Source of the DNA: Aerococcaceae bacterium DSM 111021
GTDB lineage: Bacteria; Bacillota; Bacilli; Lactobacillales; Aerococcaceae
Assembly (NCBI GenBank): GCA_020112395.1
Contig: JACCEK010000003.1
Location: 223,340-287,339, forward strand
Direction: 5' to 3'
Length of the DNA stretch: 64,000 nt
Shown: positions 29,374-40,269 of the stretch, piece after piece
How positions within the stretch are numbered: position 1 is the stretch's first letter
Layout of the letters: each line of letters starts with the position of its first letter
Notes under the pieces: model-generated
What the model saw: the letters and a program-made list of their open reading frames with translations, nothing else
Told to the model about the DNA's origin: nothing
The model's database searches: none
Translations under genes and position numbers: made by a program

Positions 29374-30090
29374 TTGAGTGAGACAAAATTAGTTAATATA
29401 TTCGGTATACATGTAGGTTTTAATACACTAATTGCAATGATAGCTACACTCGTTATTGTTTTTATTGTATCAGTATTTTTCACTAGAAAACTAAAGGTTG
29501 AAAAACCTGAAAGAACTCAAACTATATTTGAATATTTAATATCATTTATTAAAGGAATAGTCGAGGAATCATTTGGAGACCAAATACAACCTATCTATGT
29601 TGTATTAGCTCTTACATTATTCCTATTCGTTTTCGTGTCAAATGTGTTAGGTTTACCATTTTTAGTGGAAGCTCATGAGATTTCATATTGGAAAAGTCCG
29701 ACGGCTGATCCAATCGTTTGCATTGCTTTAGCATTAACTATGAATTTCATATCACATGTTCTTGGTATTAAAAAATTTGGTTTGGGTGGTTACTTTAAAA
29801 AGAACTATGCATCACCAAATGTGGCCGTTTTTCCAGTCAAAATCGCAGATGAGCTTATTTCAATTGCGACATTGTCATTAAGGTTATTCGGAAATATCTT
29901 TGCAGGTGAAATATTATTAGTATTAATTGCTCAATTAGGAAGTAGTTTTGGACTTGTCACATGGTTAGCTGGAATACCGTTACAAATGGTATGGCAAGGC
30001 TTTTCACTATTTATTGGAGCATTACAGGCTTATATCTTTGTGACATTATCAATGGTTTACTTATCACATAAAGTTGTTACTAATCATTAA
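29374..30090 (+). CDS. atpB: ATP synthase subunit a
   Basis: This membrane subunit of Fo has 238 residues, about five or six membrane segments, and the essential Arg in TLSLRLFGNIFAGE. It forms the proton half-channels with the c ring. The start is a TTG behind GAGGGG. It is the first gene of atpBEFHAGDC. Confidence 0.96.
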   Translation: MSETKLVNIFGIHVGFNTLIAMIATLVIVFIVSVFFTRKLKVEKPERTQTIFEYLISFIKGIVEESFGDQIQPIYVVLALTLFLFVFVSNVLGLPFLVEAHEISYWKSPTADPIVCIALALTMNFISHVLGIKKFGLGGYFKKNYASPNVAVFPVKIADELISIATLSLRLFGNIFAGEILLVLIAQLGSSFGLVTWLAGIPLQMVWQGFSLFIGALQAYIFVTLSMVYLSHKVVTNH

Positions 30091-30123
30091 AATCAAATTT
30101 AAAAATAAAGGGGAAATATAATT

Positions 30124-30336
30124 ATGAACGGAATCGGTGCTGCTATAGCGATTGCATTCGCTGCTTTAGGATCTGCAATTGGGAACGGTATGGTAATTTC
30201 AAAGGCTATTGAATCAATGGCTCGTCAACCAGAAATGGAAAGTAAAATTAGAGGGACTATGTTTATCGGTGTAGGTATGATTGAGGCAATTCCGATTATG
30301 GCTGCTGTTATTGCCTTTATGTTACTGTTTATGTAA
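30124..30336 (+). CDS. atpE: ATP synthase subunit c
   Basis: The 70-residue helical hairpin has the polar loop ARQPE and the ion-binding Glu in GMIEAIPIM. The sodium-type residues (a Gln in helix 1, Glu followed by Ser/Thr) are not seen, so proton coupling is inferred. A GGGGAAA ribosome site precedes it. Confidence 0.96.
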   Translation: MNGIGAAIAIAFAALGSAIGNGMVISKAIESMARQPEMESKIRGTMFIGVGMIEAIPIMAAVIAFMLLFM

Positions 30337-30366
30337 TGACAAACTATAGAAAATGGAGTGATTATA

Positions 30367-30879
30367 ATGCTTGAGTCAATACTTCAAACAGGAGTAGGTC
30401 ATTTCTTAATGACCATTATTTCCTTTGTTATTCTCTTATTTATAGTTTCAAAATTTGCATGGGATCCAATATCAAAGATTTTGGAAGAACGTGAAGAAAT
30501 CATTGATAGCAATATCAATGGTGCTAAACTAGCAAAAGAAGACGCTGAAATAGTGAAAGATGAAGCAAGAGAAATTTTAGCTAAAGCTCGTACAGACGCA
30601 AATAAATTAATTCAAGATACCAAATGGCAAGTGTCAAAAATGAAAACGGAACAAGTTGATCAAGCTAACGAAGAAATTGAAGTGATGCGAAACCAAGCTG
30701 AAGAATCAATTCAACGTGAGCGTCGTCAAATGCTTGAGTCTATGGAAGATCAGATTGGGAAATTATCAATCGAGATTGCTGAACAAGTATTGAGACGAGA
30801 AGTGAATTCTCAAGATCATCAACAATTAATCTCAGAGCTAGTATTAGAAATGGATGCGAGTGTTAATGAAAATAGATAA
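30367..30879 (+). CDS. atpF: ATP synthase subunit b
   Basis: The peripheral stalk subunit has 170 residues: one N-terminal membrane helix (FLMTIISFVILLFIVSKFAW) and a long charged helix with the expected KILEEREEII start. I use the ATG at 30367 with TGGAGTG upstream; an in-frame GTG lies 9 bases before. The C-terminus, which normally docks on delta, is of ordinary length although delta is not. Confidence 0.95.
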   Translation: MLESILQTGVGHFLMTIISFVILLFIVSKFAWDPISKILEEREEIIDSNINGAKLAKEDAEIVKDEAREILAKARTDANKLIQDTKWQVSKMKTEQVDQANEEIEVMRNQAEESIQRERRQMLESMEDQIGKLSIEIAEQVLRREVNSQDHQQLISELVLEMDASVNENR

Positions 30880-31222
30880 AATAAACGCTTCTATAACTGA
30901 AGATCAATTATTACATCAACTGGCTTCATCTTCTATTGATCGAAAACCAAAATATGAAGCGAGTCAAAATGATGAGCAGCGTTCTAATGAGAAAGTTAGA
31001 ATTACAAGTGCTCAACAATTAACAGAAGAAGAACGAAATGAAGTTATCGATGCTGTTAGTCACGTTATTCCATTCGACAATGGTAAAGTCGATTTTCGAG
31101 TGGATCCTTCGATGATAGCAGGCATTAGAGTTCAAAGCAGAACTTATTTTTATGATAACAGTTTAAAACGTAAACTAAATGATTTAAATGGATATTTACA
31201 CAAACATATTAATATGAAATAG
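30866..31222 (+). CDS. atpH: ATP synthase delta subunit, N-terminal domain missing
   Basis: The position between atpF and atpA and the C-terminal half identify delta: VRITSAQQLTEEE and VDPSMIAGIRVQ match the family's C-terminal domain. The product has only about 118 residues against about 175-180 normally. The N-terminal helical bundle of about 105 residues, which caps the alpha subunits, is absent, and only about 42 unrelated-looking residues precede the C-domain. There is no room for it: the gene overlaps atpF by 14 bases and atpF is normal. The frame is open with no sign of frameshift. Start at ATG 30866 (or 30854 in frame). Confidence 0.85.
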   Translation: MKIDKINASITEDQLLHQLASSSIDRKPKYEASQNDEQRSNEKVRITSAQQLTEEERNEVIDAVSHVIPFDNGKVDFRVDPSMIAGIRVQSRTYFYDNSLKRKLNDLNGYLHKHINMK

Positions 31223-31233
31223 AGGTGAAATAA

Positions 31234-32745
31234 TTGGAAACTGAAAAATTAGCTATGCGATTACGTCAACAAATTCAACAATTTGATGCATCGCATCACC
31301 TTGAAGAAATTGGAATCATCTCCTTTGTTGGGGACGGAATAGCAAGAGTAACTGGATTAGATAATGCGATGAATGGTGAAATGATTGAATTCGCTAACGG
31401 TACTATTGGAATGGTACAGAATTTAGAATCAAAAGATATTGGGGTTATTATCCTTGGTGAGTATGTTGATATTGACGAAGGAGACTTGGTTCGTCGAACG
31501 AATCAAGTGATGCAAGTTCCAGTGGGAGAAGCACTATTAGGAAGAGTTGTGAATCCGCTTGGAGAACCGATTGATGGTAATGGACAAATTATCACTAAGA
31601 AAAACCGTCCCATTGAAGCAGAAGCACCCGGTATTATGGACAGAGAAAGTGTTGCTCAACCATTACAAACAGGTATTAAAGCTATTGATACATTAGTTCC
31701 AATTGGACGAGGACAACGTGAATTAATTATTGGTGATAGAAAAACGGGTAAAACTACTTTAGCAGTTGATGCCATTATTAATCAAAAGAATAAAGATGTT
31801 ATTTGTATCTATGTAGCAATTGGTCAAAAAGAATCAACCGTTAAGAATTTAGTGACAACATTAGAGCGTCATGGAGCGATGGATTATACGATTGTTGTTT
31901 CTGCTAGTGCATCGACAATGTCGAGTTTATTATATTTAGCACCGTATGCTGCAACAGCGATGGGTGAAGAGTTCATGTATAATGGGCGTCACGTATTGAT
32001 TATTTACGATGATTTATCAAAACAGGCTGCAGCTTATCGTGAGATGAGTTTATTACTTAAAAGACCACCAGGACGTGAAGCATATCCTGGAGATGTGTTC
32101 TATTTACATTCACGCTTGCTTGAACGTTCCGCTAAGTTAAATCAAGAAATGGGAAGCGGCTCGATGACAGCTTTACCGATTGTTGAAACTCAAGCGGGAG
32201 ATATTTCTGCGTATATTCCAACAAACGTTATATCTATCACTGATGGACAAATATTCTTAGATCAAAATTTATTCTTTTCAGGGGTAAGACCGGCGATAGA
32301 TGCGGGACTTTCAGTGTCACGTGTTGGTGGTTCAGCGCAATTGAAAGCAATGAAGAAAGTGGCTGGAACGCTACGTGTGAATCTAGCGAGTTACCGTGAG
32401 TTAGAAGCCTTCTCTCAATTTGGAGCAGACTTAGATGAGTCTACACAAAGAAGATTGGATCAAGGTAAGATGACTGTGGAAGTACTAAAACAGCCATCAC
32501 ACTCACCTATATCAGTATCTAATCAAGTCATTATGTTATTTGCTTTAACTCATGGTTACTTAGAAAACATACCAGTTGAACAAGTAAAATTCTATGAAGA
32601 GCAATTATATGATTATATCGAAGCGACTCACTCTGATGTCTTAAAGGTTATAAGAAATACTGGCGATTTACCTGATCAAGATGATTTAGATAATTTATTA
32701 AGTAACTTTGGAGAAATGTTCCGTACAATGCAAACAGTAGATTAA
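31234..32745 (+). CDS. atpA: ATP synthase alpha subunit
   Basis: The non-catalytic F1 subunit has 503 residues. The arginine finger region [14 protein letters not shown] is kept. The P-loop reads GDRKTGKT, where almost all alpha subunits have GDRQTGKT. The N-terminal helix that normally binds delta ([14 protein letters not shown]) is present. Translation starts at TTG (31234) behind AGAGGTGAAA. Several surface stretches differ from common Firmicutes alphas, in line with the divergent gamma, delta and beta here. Confidence 0.96.
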   Translation: METEKLAMRLRQQIQQFDASHHLEEIGIISFVGDGIARVTGLDNAMNGEMIEFANGTIGMVQNLESKDIGVIILGEYVDIDEGDLVRRTNQVMQVPVGEALLGRVVNPLGEPIDGNGQIITKKNRPIEAEAPGIMDRESVAQPLQTGIKAIDTLVPIGRGQRELIIGDRKTGKTTLAVDAIINQKNKDVICIYVAIGQKESTVKNLVTTLERHGAMDYTIVVSASASTMSSLLYLAPYAATAMGEEFMYNGRHVLIIYDDLSKQAAAYREMSLLLKRPPGREAYPGDVFYLHSRLLERSAKLNQEMGSGSMTALPIVETQAGDISAYIPTNVISITDGQIFLDQNLFFSGVRPAIDAGLSVSRVGGSAQLKAMKKVAGTLRVNLASYRELEAFSQFGADLDESTQRRLDQGKMTVEVLKQPSHSPISVSNQVIMLFALTHGYLENIPVEQVKFYEEQLYDYIEATHSDVLKVIRNTGDLPDQDDLDNLLSNFGEMFRTMQTVD

Positions 32746-32760
32746 TCGAGGTGATATATA

Positions 32761-35141
<2,381 letters not shown>

Positions 35142-35173
35142 ATAATCCGATTCAGGAAGTGAGGTAAGTAACA

Positions 35174-35608
35174 TTGGCTAAAAAACACGAACTATTACAA
35201 GTTAATATTTATGCTCCTGAAGGATTAATTTATACTCACTACTCACGAGGTGTTGTAGTGAAGACAACAGACGGAGAGATGACGATACTTCCCAATCATA
35301 TTCCAGTGATCACTTCGTTAACTGTTGGTTCAATTAAAGTGAGCCGACGTGAGGAATCGATGGCGGATAACTATATTGCGATTAATGGTGGTATTCTCGA
35401 AATGCATGATAATGTCGTTGAAATTACTGCGACGTATGCGATTCGTTCTAGAGATATTGACGAAGGAAAAGCACTCATTGAGAAGCAACAAGCCGAGGCA
35501 GAATTAGAAACCGCCTTATCAAATAATGATACGGTTGCTCACCGTCGTGCTCGAATTGCTTTAAGTCGAGCAATTAATAAGATTAACGTCGGTGCTAAAA
35601 AGTTCTAA
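35174..35608 (+). CDS. atpC: ATP synthase epsilon subunit
   Basis: The 144-residue product has the N-terminal beta sandwich (VNIYAPEGLIY, DGEMTILPNHIPVITSL) and two C-terminal helices (EGKALIEKQQAEAELE, RRARIALSRAINKI) that regulate rotation. TTG start at 35174 behind GTGAGGT. It is the last gene of the atp operon and is followed by a hairpin shared with the opposing gene. Confidence 0.95.
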   Translation: MAKKHELLQVNIYAPEGLIYTHYSRGVVVKTTDGEMTILPNHIPVITSLTVGSIKVSRREESMADNYIAINGGILEMHDNVVEITATYAIRSRDIDEGKALIEKQQAEAELETALSNNDTVAHRRARIALSRAINKINVGAKKF

Positions 35609-35654
35609 AAAACATCCAGAAACTACTTTTTCGAAAGTAAGATCTGGATGTTTT
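35609..35654. terminator. Terminator between atpC and the opposing small gene
   Basis: AAAACATCCAGA pairs with TCTGGATGTTTT, with an inner stem ACTTT-TTCG-AAAGT. A-rich and T-rich flanks allow it to work for both strands. Confidence 0.85.
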
Positions 35655-35660
35655 ATTGTT

Positions 35661-36008
35661 TTAATTAATTAATTGGTGAAGTTTTTTGTATGCTCTGCTT
35701 AATACGTCATAAAGTTCACTTGTTTTGGGTGTCTCAGGTAGCGTGTCTGAAAGATTATGTATAGTTGTGATATAGTTAAACGTTAAGTTTTCAGCTTGTT
35801 CAGAAGGTGTATCTTTGAACTGTTGTGATTCATGCATTATTATATCTCGTAGAAGCGTATAATTACGTCGTGCCGAGGGTTCTTTTTTCTCGTCAAGTAA
35901 AGTCATGCTATCATCAGCTAAACGCCTCAAATCGCGAATATGTCTCGTTACAATAGTGTCATCTGCTTTTAGAAGTGAGTCATTGTTAGTCCATGCTTGA
36001 ATGTCCAT
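35661..36008 (-). CDS. Small protein of unknown function
   Basis: The 115-residue product is hydrophilic and apparently all helical, without signal peptide, membrane segment or metal motif. I do not recognise a family. Reasons to believe it is real are AAAAGGGG about 9 bases before the ATG on the minus strand, an extended -10 upstream, full use of the space between a terminator and a divergent gene, and no competing frame. It faces atpC and is divergent from the cupin gene. Confidence 0.65.
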   Translation of the reverse strand: MDIQAWTNNDSLLKADDTIVTRHIRDLRRLADDSMTLLDEKKEPSARRNYTLLRDIIMHESQQFKDTPSEQAENLTFNYITTIHNLSDTLPETPKTSELYDVLSRAYKKLHQLIN

Positions 36009-36041
36009 TTAACTGTGCCCCTTTTCATAATTGATACATTC

Positions 36042-36050
36042 ATTGTAACA
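36042..36050 (-). promoter_or_regulatory. Extended -10 for the small minus-strand gene
   Basis: Read on the minus strand the bases are TGT-TACAAT, an extended -10, about 35 bases before the start codon. I found no clear -35 box. Confidence 0.4.
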
Positions 36051-36097
36051 ATATATACTTAGAAGAACGATTATTCTACCTTGAAAGGGAGTAAATT

Positions 36098-36583
36098 ATG
36101 AAAACAAAGCAAACATGGATTGATTACTATAATATGGAAGCTCATCCTGAAGGAGGGTATTTTCATCAAGTATTAAAGTCAGAAGAAACCATTGATCGAA
36201 AGAATCAGTTGCCTAGAGCCTTATATACGAGCATATATTTTTTATTAACGGATTCTAATCCATCGAGATTTCATCGTTTAACTGCAGATGAGGTGTGGTA
36301 TTACCATTATGGAAATCCACTTACCATTCATATGATTACATCGGAAGGAGAGTATCAACAGGTCGCTTTAGGTACGGATGTAGAAAAGGGTGAAGTACTT
36401 CAGGCAGTTGTACCTAAGGATACAATATTTGGTTCTACGGTTGAAGAAAAAGATGGGTACTCATTAGTAGGCTGTATGGTTAGTCCTGGATTTGAATTTG
36501 AAGACTTTGAATTGTTTGAAAGAAGTACACTTTTGAATCAATATCCCCAACACGAAGCGATTATATCTCGATTAACGAAATAA
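36098..36583 (+). CDS. Cupin, DUF985 family
   Basis: The 161-residue single-domain cupin of the DUF985 (Cupin_5) group has EAHPEGGYFHQV, TSIYFLLTDSNPSRFHRL, ADEVWYYHYGNPL and GCMVSPGFEFEDFEL. The barrel and likely metal/ligand pocket (His in FHRL, Glu in DEVW, His in YHYG) are visible. The biochemical role of the family is unknown; sugar binding has been suggested for relatives. AAAGGGAG precedes the ATG. It is monocistronic and ends at a two-way terminator. Confidence 0.88.
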   Translation: MKTKQTWIDYYNMEAHPEGGYFHQVLKSEETIDRKNQLPRALYTSIYFLLTDSNPSRFHRLTADEVWYYHYGNPLTIHMITSEGEYQQVALGTDVEKGEVLQAVVPKDTIFGSTVEEKDGYSLVGCMVSPGFEFEDFELFERSTLLNQYPQHEAIISRLTK

Positions 36584-36616
36584 TAATGAATATGTAAAAG
36601 TCATAAAATTAAATGT

Positions 36617-36658
36617 AAAAAAGAATCCCTAGACTCAATGTCTTAGGGATTCTTTTTT
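36617..36658. terminator. Two-way terminator between the cupin and lactate oxidase genes
   Basis: AAAAAAGAATCCCTA pairs with TAGGGATTCTTTTTT. A and T runs on both sides make it suitable for both converging genes. Confidence 0.92.
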
Positions 36659-36666
36659 GCATTTAA

Positions 36667-37776
36667 TTATTTTAAGTCTTTTAAACGAGCATTTTTAACA
36701 TCAGTAATTGTTTGAGTACCAGCTAATTGCATAACACGTTTTAAATCTTTTTCGAAGTATTCGAATACGCTCTTAACGCCTTTCCATCCACCTAAAGCTA
36801 AACTGAATAGAACAGGGCGACCGATTGCTACAATGTCAGCACCAGAAGCTAATGCTTTAAAGATATGTTCTCCACGACGAATACCACTATCGAATACAAT
36901 TGGTACACGACCAGCAACTACTTCAGAAATTTCTTCCAATACTTCAAATGAAGCAGGAGCTCCGTCTAATTGACGACCACCATGGTTAGAAATCCAAATA
37001 CCATCTACACCAACTGCGATTGCAGCCATAGCATCCTCAGGCGTTTGAACACCTTTTAAGAATACTGGTAGACCAGAGTATTGTTTGATGAATTGGATGT
37101 CTTTTAAGTCAATTTTTTGTTTAGATTGACCGTAAATGTTATTTAGAGACATATTAGCACCTGAACCTGTAAGGTAGCGAGATACAATTGGCATACCAAA
37201 CGGATATACGAATTTGTTATGCGTATCACGATCACGGTTACCACTTACTGTTGAGTCTGCAGTTAAGATAATTGCTGAAGCACCATCAGCTTTAGCTTCA
37301 TCTAAGATGTTTTTGTTTAATTCGTCATCTTTACTCATATAAATTTGGAACCAACGAGGGTTACCATTTAAGCCTTCGTCAATTTCTTTGAAAGAAGCAC
37401 CAGAATAAGCACTAATTGACATAATCGTTCCACCAAATTCGCTAATACCTTTAGCTGTACCAGCTTCTTTTGACTCATGAGCTAAACCATGTGCTGCGAT
37501 AGGTGCCATGATAAATGGAACTTTCAAATCATGTCCAAAAATCTTTGTTTGTGTATCTGGGAACTCAACATCAGCGGCAACGCGAGGTAAAATACCTTTT
37601 TGGTTGAATGCAGAAACGTTACGACGTAATGTAAATTCATCACCAGATCCACCAGCCATATAGTCAAAACCACCAGCAGGAACGATTTCTTTAGCAAAAT
37701 CTTCTAATTCAATTGTATTAACGATATCTAATTCTTTTACCTCTTGAGGTGCATTATATTTATTTTCTTCAGTCAT
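36667..37776 (-). CDS. lox: Lactate oxidase (FMN-dependent alpha-hydroxy acid oxidase)
   Basis: It oxidises L-lactate to pyruvate with O2, giving H2O2. The 369 residues align throughout with the Aerococcus viridans enzyme as I remember it. Active-site residues kept are Tyr39 (DYMAGGS), Ala95 (APIAAHG), Tyr146 (QIYMS), Asp174 (TADSTVSG), Arg181 (NRDRD), Lys241, His265 and Arg268 (SNHGGRQ). FMN phosphate residues lie in [10 protein letters not shown] and [16 protein letters not shown]. Ala95 favours the oxidase over glycolate oxidase or mandelate dehydrogenase, but other short 2-hydroxy acids are possible. It is the third gene of a minus-strand lrgA-lrgB-lox operon, with AAGGAG before the ATG. 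Confidence 0.92.
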   Translation of the reverse strand: MTEENKYNAPQEVKELDIVNTIELEDFAKEIVPAGGFDYMAGGSGDEFTLRRNVSAFNQKGILPRVAADVEFPDTQTKIFGHDLKVPFIMAPIAAHGLAHESKEAGTAKGISEFGGTIMSISAYSGASFKEIDEGLNGNPRWFQIYMSKDDELNKNILDEAKADGASAIILTADSTVSGNRDRDTHNKFVYPFGMPIVSRYLTGSGANMSLNNIYGQSKQKIDLKDIQFIKQYSGLPVFLKGVQTPEDAMAAIAVGVDGIWISNHGGRQLDGAPASFEVLEEISEVVAGRVPIVFDSGIRRGEHIFKALASGADIVAIGRPVLFSLALGGWKGVKSVFEYFEKDLKRVMQLAGTQTITDVKNARLKDLK

Positions 37777-37798
37777 AATATGTATTCTCCTTTTTTAA

Positions 37799-38503
37799 TT
37801 AAAATAATAATTGTAATATTTGTGCACCAATTGGTGCGAAGACAACAACAACAATACCAGTAACGACAATAGCTAAACCAGACATTGCTCCTTGAACTTC
37901 TCCAACCTCAATTGCTTTAGATGTTCCCATAGCGTGTGCACTAGAACCATAAGCAATCCCTTGAGCAACTGGGTTTGTAATCTTAGCGAATTTGAATAAA
38001 GCAGGTCCAATTAATGCACCCACTACACCAGTGAATACTACGATTGCAACTGTAAGTGGTACAAGTCCACCAACAGATTCTGATATACCAATAGCAATGG
38101 CTGTAGTTACCGGTTTAGGTAAGAACGTAGCAGCTAAAGGATAATCAAATCTGAATAGCAAGCTAAACATTATAATTAATGCGGTATGGAATGCAACACC
38201 GGCTACTATCCCAGTTAAAATAGCTGGATAGCTTTCCTTTAGATACTTGAAGTTCTTTTCAAGTTTTATAGCTAAAGCAACGGTTGCCGGAGTAACCCAG
38301 ATACCAATATATCTTCCTCCTTCATTATAAGTTTCATACGATACATCTGTTAATAATAAAAAGATAATAACGCATATAATTGCGAATACTAAAGGATTAA
38401 ATAAAGGGAACTTAATTCGTTTATATAGGAAACTACCTAATATAAAGAACCCGATTGAAATCATAAACCCGAAAAACGGGGTAGCAACTAAAGTACTCAT
38501 CAT
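37799..38503 (-). CDS. lrgB: LrgB/CidB family membrane protein
   Basis: The 234-residue polytopic protein has about eight hydrophobic stretches and the family signature FLPKPVTTAIAIGISESVGG, then GSSAHAMGTSKAIEVGEVQG. With LrgA it forms a membrane system linked to lysis control in staphylococci and to pyruvate uptake in Bacillus (PftAB) and Streptococcus mutans. Beside lactate oxidase a pyruvate or related carboxylate transport role is my inference. The start overlaps the lrgA stop (ATGATG; the second ATG at 38500 is also possible). Confidence 0.93.
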   Translation of the reverse strand: MMSTLVATPFFGFMISIGFFILGSFLYKRIKFPLFNPLVFAIICVIIFLLLTDVSYETYNEGGRYIGIWVTPATVALAIKLEKNFKYLKESYPAILTGIVAGVAFHTALIIMFSLLFRFDYPLAATFLPKPVTTAIAIGISESVGGLVPLTVAIVVFTGVVGALIGPALFKFAKITNPVAQGIAYGSSAHAMGTSKAIEVGEVQGAMSGLAIVVTGIVVVVFAPIGAQILQLLF

Positions 38504-38874
38504 TTCTTAACCTCCTTTTTTTCACGTTTGTTAATCATTTTTTGAACAATCGTACCCACACACCACATCATGAGGGCAGTTGTTACAAACATTATAGTTA
38601 GAAGTTGCCACCAAACATTACCACCTAATACCTCAAACTGAGTCATTAAACCAACACCAGCTGGTACAAACAAGAAGGCCATGTTATCAGTCAGCCATGT
38701 TCCAACGTCATCTACTTTTTCAATAGGTAAAATATTGAAGTGTAGAGCTAAGAACAGAATAACCATTCCAATCACACTACCAGGTATTGCGACAAATGAT
38801 GATATGACTAATGATATTACTTCTCCAATAAAGGAGAATAATAAGATCCAAAATAACTGTTTTAACTTATCCAT
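38500..38874 (-). CDS. lrgA: LrgA/CidA family membrane protein
   Basis: The 124-residue protein has four membrane segments and the family stretch IPGSVIGMVILFLAL plus FLFVPAGVGLM. I use the ATG at 38874, with AAAGGA 8 bases upstream; two more in-frame ATGs precede it up to 38892. It is the first gene of the lrgA-lrgB-lox operon, divergent from a LysR regulator as cidABC is from cidR in staphylococci. Confidence 0.92.
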   Translation of the reverse strand: MDKLKQLFWILLFSFIGEVISLVISSFVAIPGSVIGMVILFLALHFNILPIEKVDDVGTWLTDNMAFLFVPAGVGLMTQFEVLGGNVWWQLLTIMFVTTALMMWCVGTIVQKMINKREKKEVKK

Positions 38875-38894
38875 GTATGTCATCCTTTTCAATT

Positions 38895-38945
38895 ATGATA
38901 TAATCAATATGGAGCAAAATCCAATTGATATGAAAGCGTTTCATA
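38895..38945. promoter_or_regulatory. Divergent lrgA/lysR promoters with 17-bp palindrome
   Basis: Minus strand: TTGGAT (38924-38919), 18 bases, TATCAT (38900-38895) toward lrgA. Plus strand: extended -10 TGATATAAT with TATAAT at 38899-38904 toward the LysR gene. The two -10 boxes overlap, so the promoters should compete. TATGAAA-GCG-TTTCATA (38929-38945) is a perfect palindrome 4 bases upstream of the lrgA -35 box; it resembles a cre site one base short, or could be the LysR site. Confidence 0.6.
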
Positions 38946-39030
38946 AACATATGATAACACAAAGCTATAAAAAAAATAAATACCGATTTTTTATCAAGCA
39001 TAAATATAATTTATTAAGTGAGGGGTCATT

Positions 39031-39924
39031 ATGAATATTAGAGATTTAAAATATTTTATTCATTTAGCGGAAAGTCTAAGTTTTACTAAGACAGCAGAAG
39101 CATTCTATGTTTCACAGCCGTCAATTTCTATTGCTTTAAAACGTTTGGAAGAAAACTTTGAAACAACTTTAATTCAACGTAATCGAGCCGTTCAAAATGT
39201 TCAACTAACAGAATCAGGTGAGATCTTATATAGATCTGCTCATGAAATACTACAAACACTTGATCGAACAAAACAAGAAATCATAAATTCAAAGGCCGAG
39301 ACTGTGTCATTTGGATTCTTACCTACTATAGGAGGGTATTACTTACCTAAGATATTGCCAGATTTGGCTGAATATAGTATGCTACTTAACTTTATCGAAG
39401 AAGAAAGTTCTGAAGTGATGTTTGAGATGATACGTAATAATCAAGTGTCATTAGCGATATTATCGAGTGGCAAGCAAATATTCGAAGAGAAGTGGCTAAC
39501 TCAAGTCCCGATGGAAGAACATGACTTTGCAATTTATGTGAGCCAAGCCCATAGTTTCTCCGATCGTAAAAGTATTACAATAGAGGAACTTGAAGAACTT
39601 GACTTTATTACATTAGGGAATGGTTATACACATAATACAATATTCAATCAATGGGTTAATGATCTAGACCGAAAGTTTAAGAAAGTACGCTACTCAAATG
39701 AAATCCAAACAATTAATTCTATGATTGATTCAGGCGTTTATGCTGGTTTTATGACTGATATTATTATTAGAAATCAAACTAACTTAGTAAAGATAACAGT
39801 TGAAGGAGCGCCAAAAGTTTATACGAGCCTAATTATAAATAATGAAACACCAATAACGGCGATTCAAAGTAACTTTAACAATGAAGTTTTAGCTATTGTC
39901 AAAAAAATATATGCCAGTGAATAA
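39031..39924 (+). CDS. LysR-family regulator, CidR-like
   Basis: The 297-residue protein has an N-terminal helix-turn-helix (SFTKTAEAFYVSQPSISIALKR is the core region, about residues 17-38) and a C-terminal effector domain of two Rossmann-like lobes. Divergent placement next to lrgAB and lox makes it the likely regulator of that operon. The ligand is unknown; pyruvate, acetate or lactate would fit the context. GAGGGG precedes the ATG. The downstream yktA gene follows after 30 bases. Confidence 0.9.
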   Translation: MNIRDLKYFIHLAESLSFTKTAEAFYVSQPSISIALKRLEENFETTLIQRNRAVQNVQLTESGEILYRSAHEILQTLDRTKQEIINSKAETVSFGFLPTIGGYYLPKILPDLAEYSMLLNFIEEESSEVMFEMIRNNQVSLAILSSGKQIFEEKWLTQVPMEEHDFAIYVSQAHSFSDRKSITIEELEELDFITLGNGYTHNTIFNQWVNDLDRKFKKVRYSNEIQTINSMIDSGVYAGFMTDIIIRNQTNLVKITVEGAPKVYTSLIINNETPITAIQSNFNNEVLAIVKKIYASE

Positions 39925-39954
39925 TGATAGGCATTTAAAGTAAGGAGATACTAT

Positions 39955-40269
39955 TTGAAAAATTACAACTATCCAATTGATACCGATTGGACTAATGACG
40001 AGATTGTTATTGTAATCACTTTTTTAAATGCAGTTGAATTAGCTTATGAAAAAGGTATTCATATTGAGGAATATCAAAAAGCATATAAACGATTTAAAGA
40101 AGTTGTTCCAAGTAAGAGCGAAGAAAAGCAAATTGGAAATAAGTTTGAAGAATTAAGTGGGTATTCACTATACCGGACAGTTCAATTAATGAGATCAAAG
40201 TTAAAAGAAACGAGTCTGAACAAAAAGGCTCAAATTATGAGAATGGATATCGATAAAAGGAGGGCCTAA
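39955..40269 (+). CDS. yktA: UPF0223 family protein (YktA-like)
   Basis: The 104-residue cytosolic protein of unknown function has the family start YPIDTDWTNDEIV and the middle YEKGIHIEEYQKAYKRFKEV. TTG start behind AAGGAGA. In Bacilli it commonly precedes a SuhB-type phosphatase gene, as here, where the stop is directly followed by the next start codon. Confidence 0.9.
   Translation: MKNYNYPIDTDWTNDEIVIVITFLNAVELAYEKGIHIEEYQKAYKRFKEVVPSKSEEKQIGNKFEELSGYSLYRTVQLMRSKLKETSLNKKAQIMRMDIDKRRA

Noticed and set aside
38681..39034. 117-residue plus-strand open frame across lrgA and the divergent promoter region
   Set aside because: It lies mostly antisense to lrgA, has no ribosome site and crosses both promoters.
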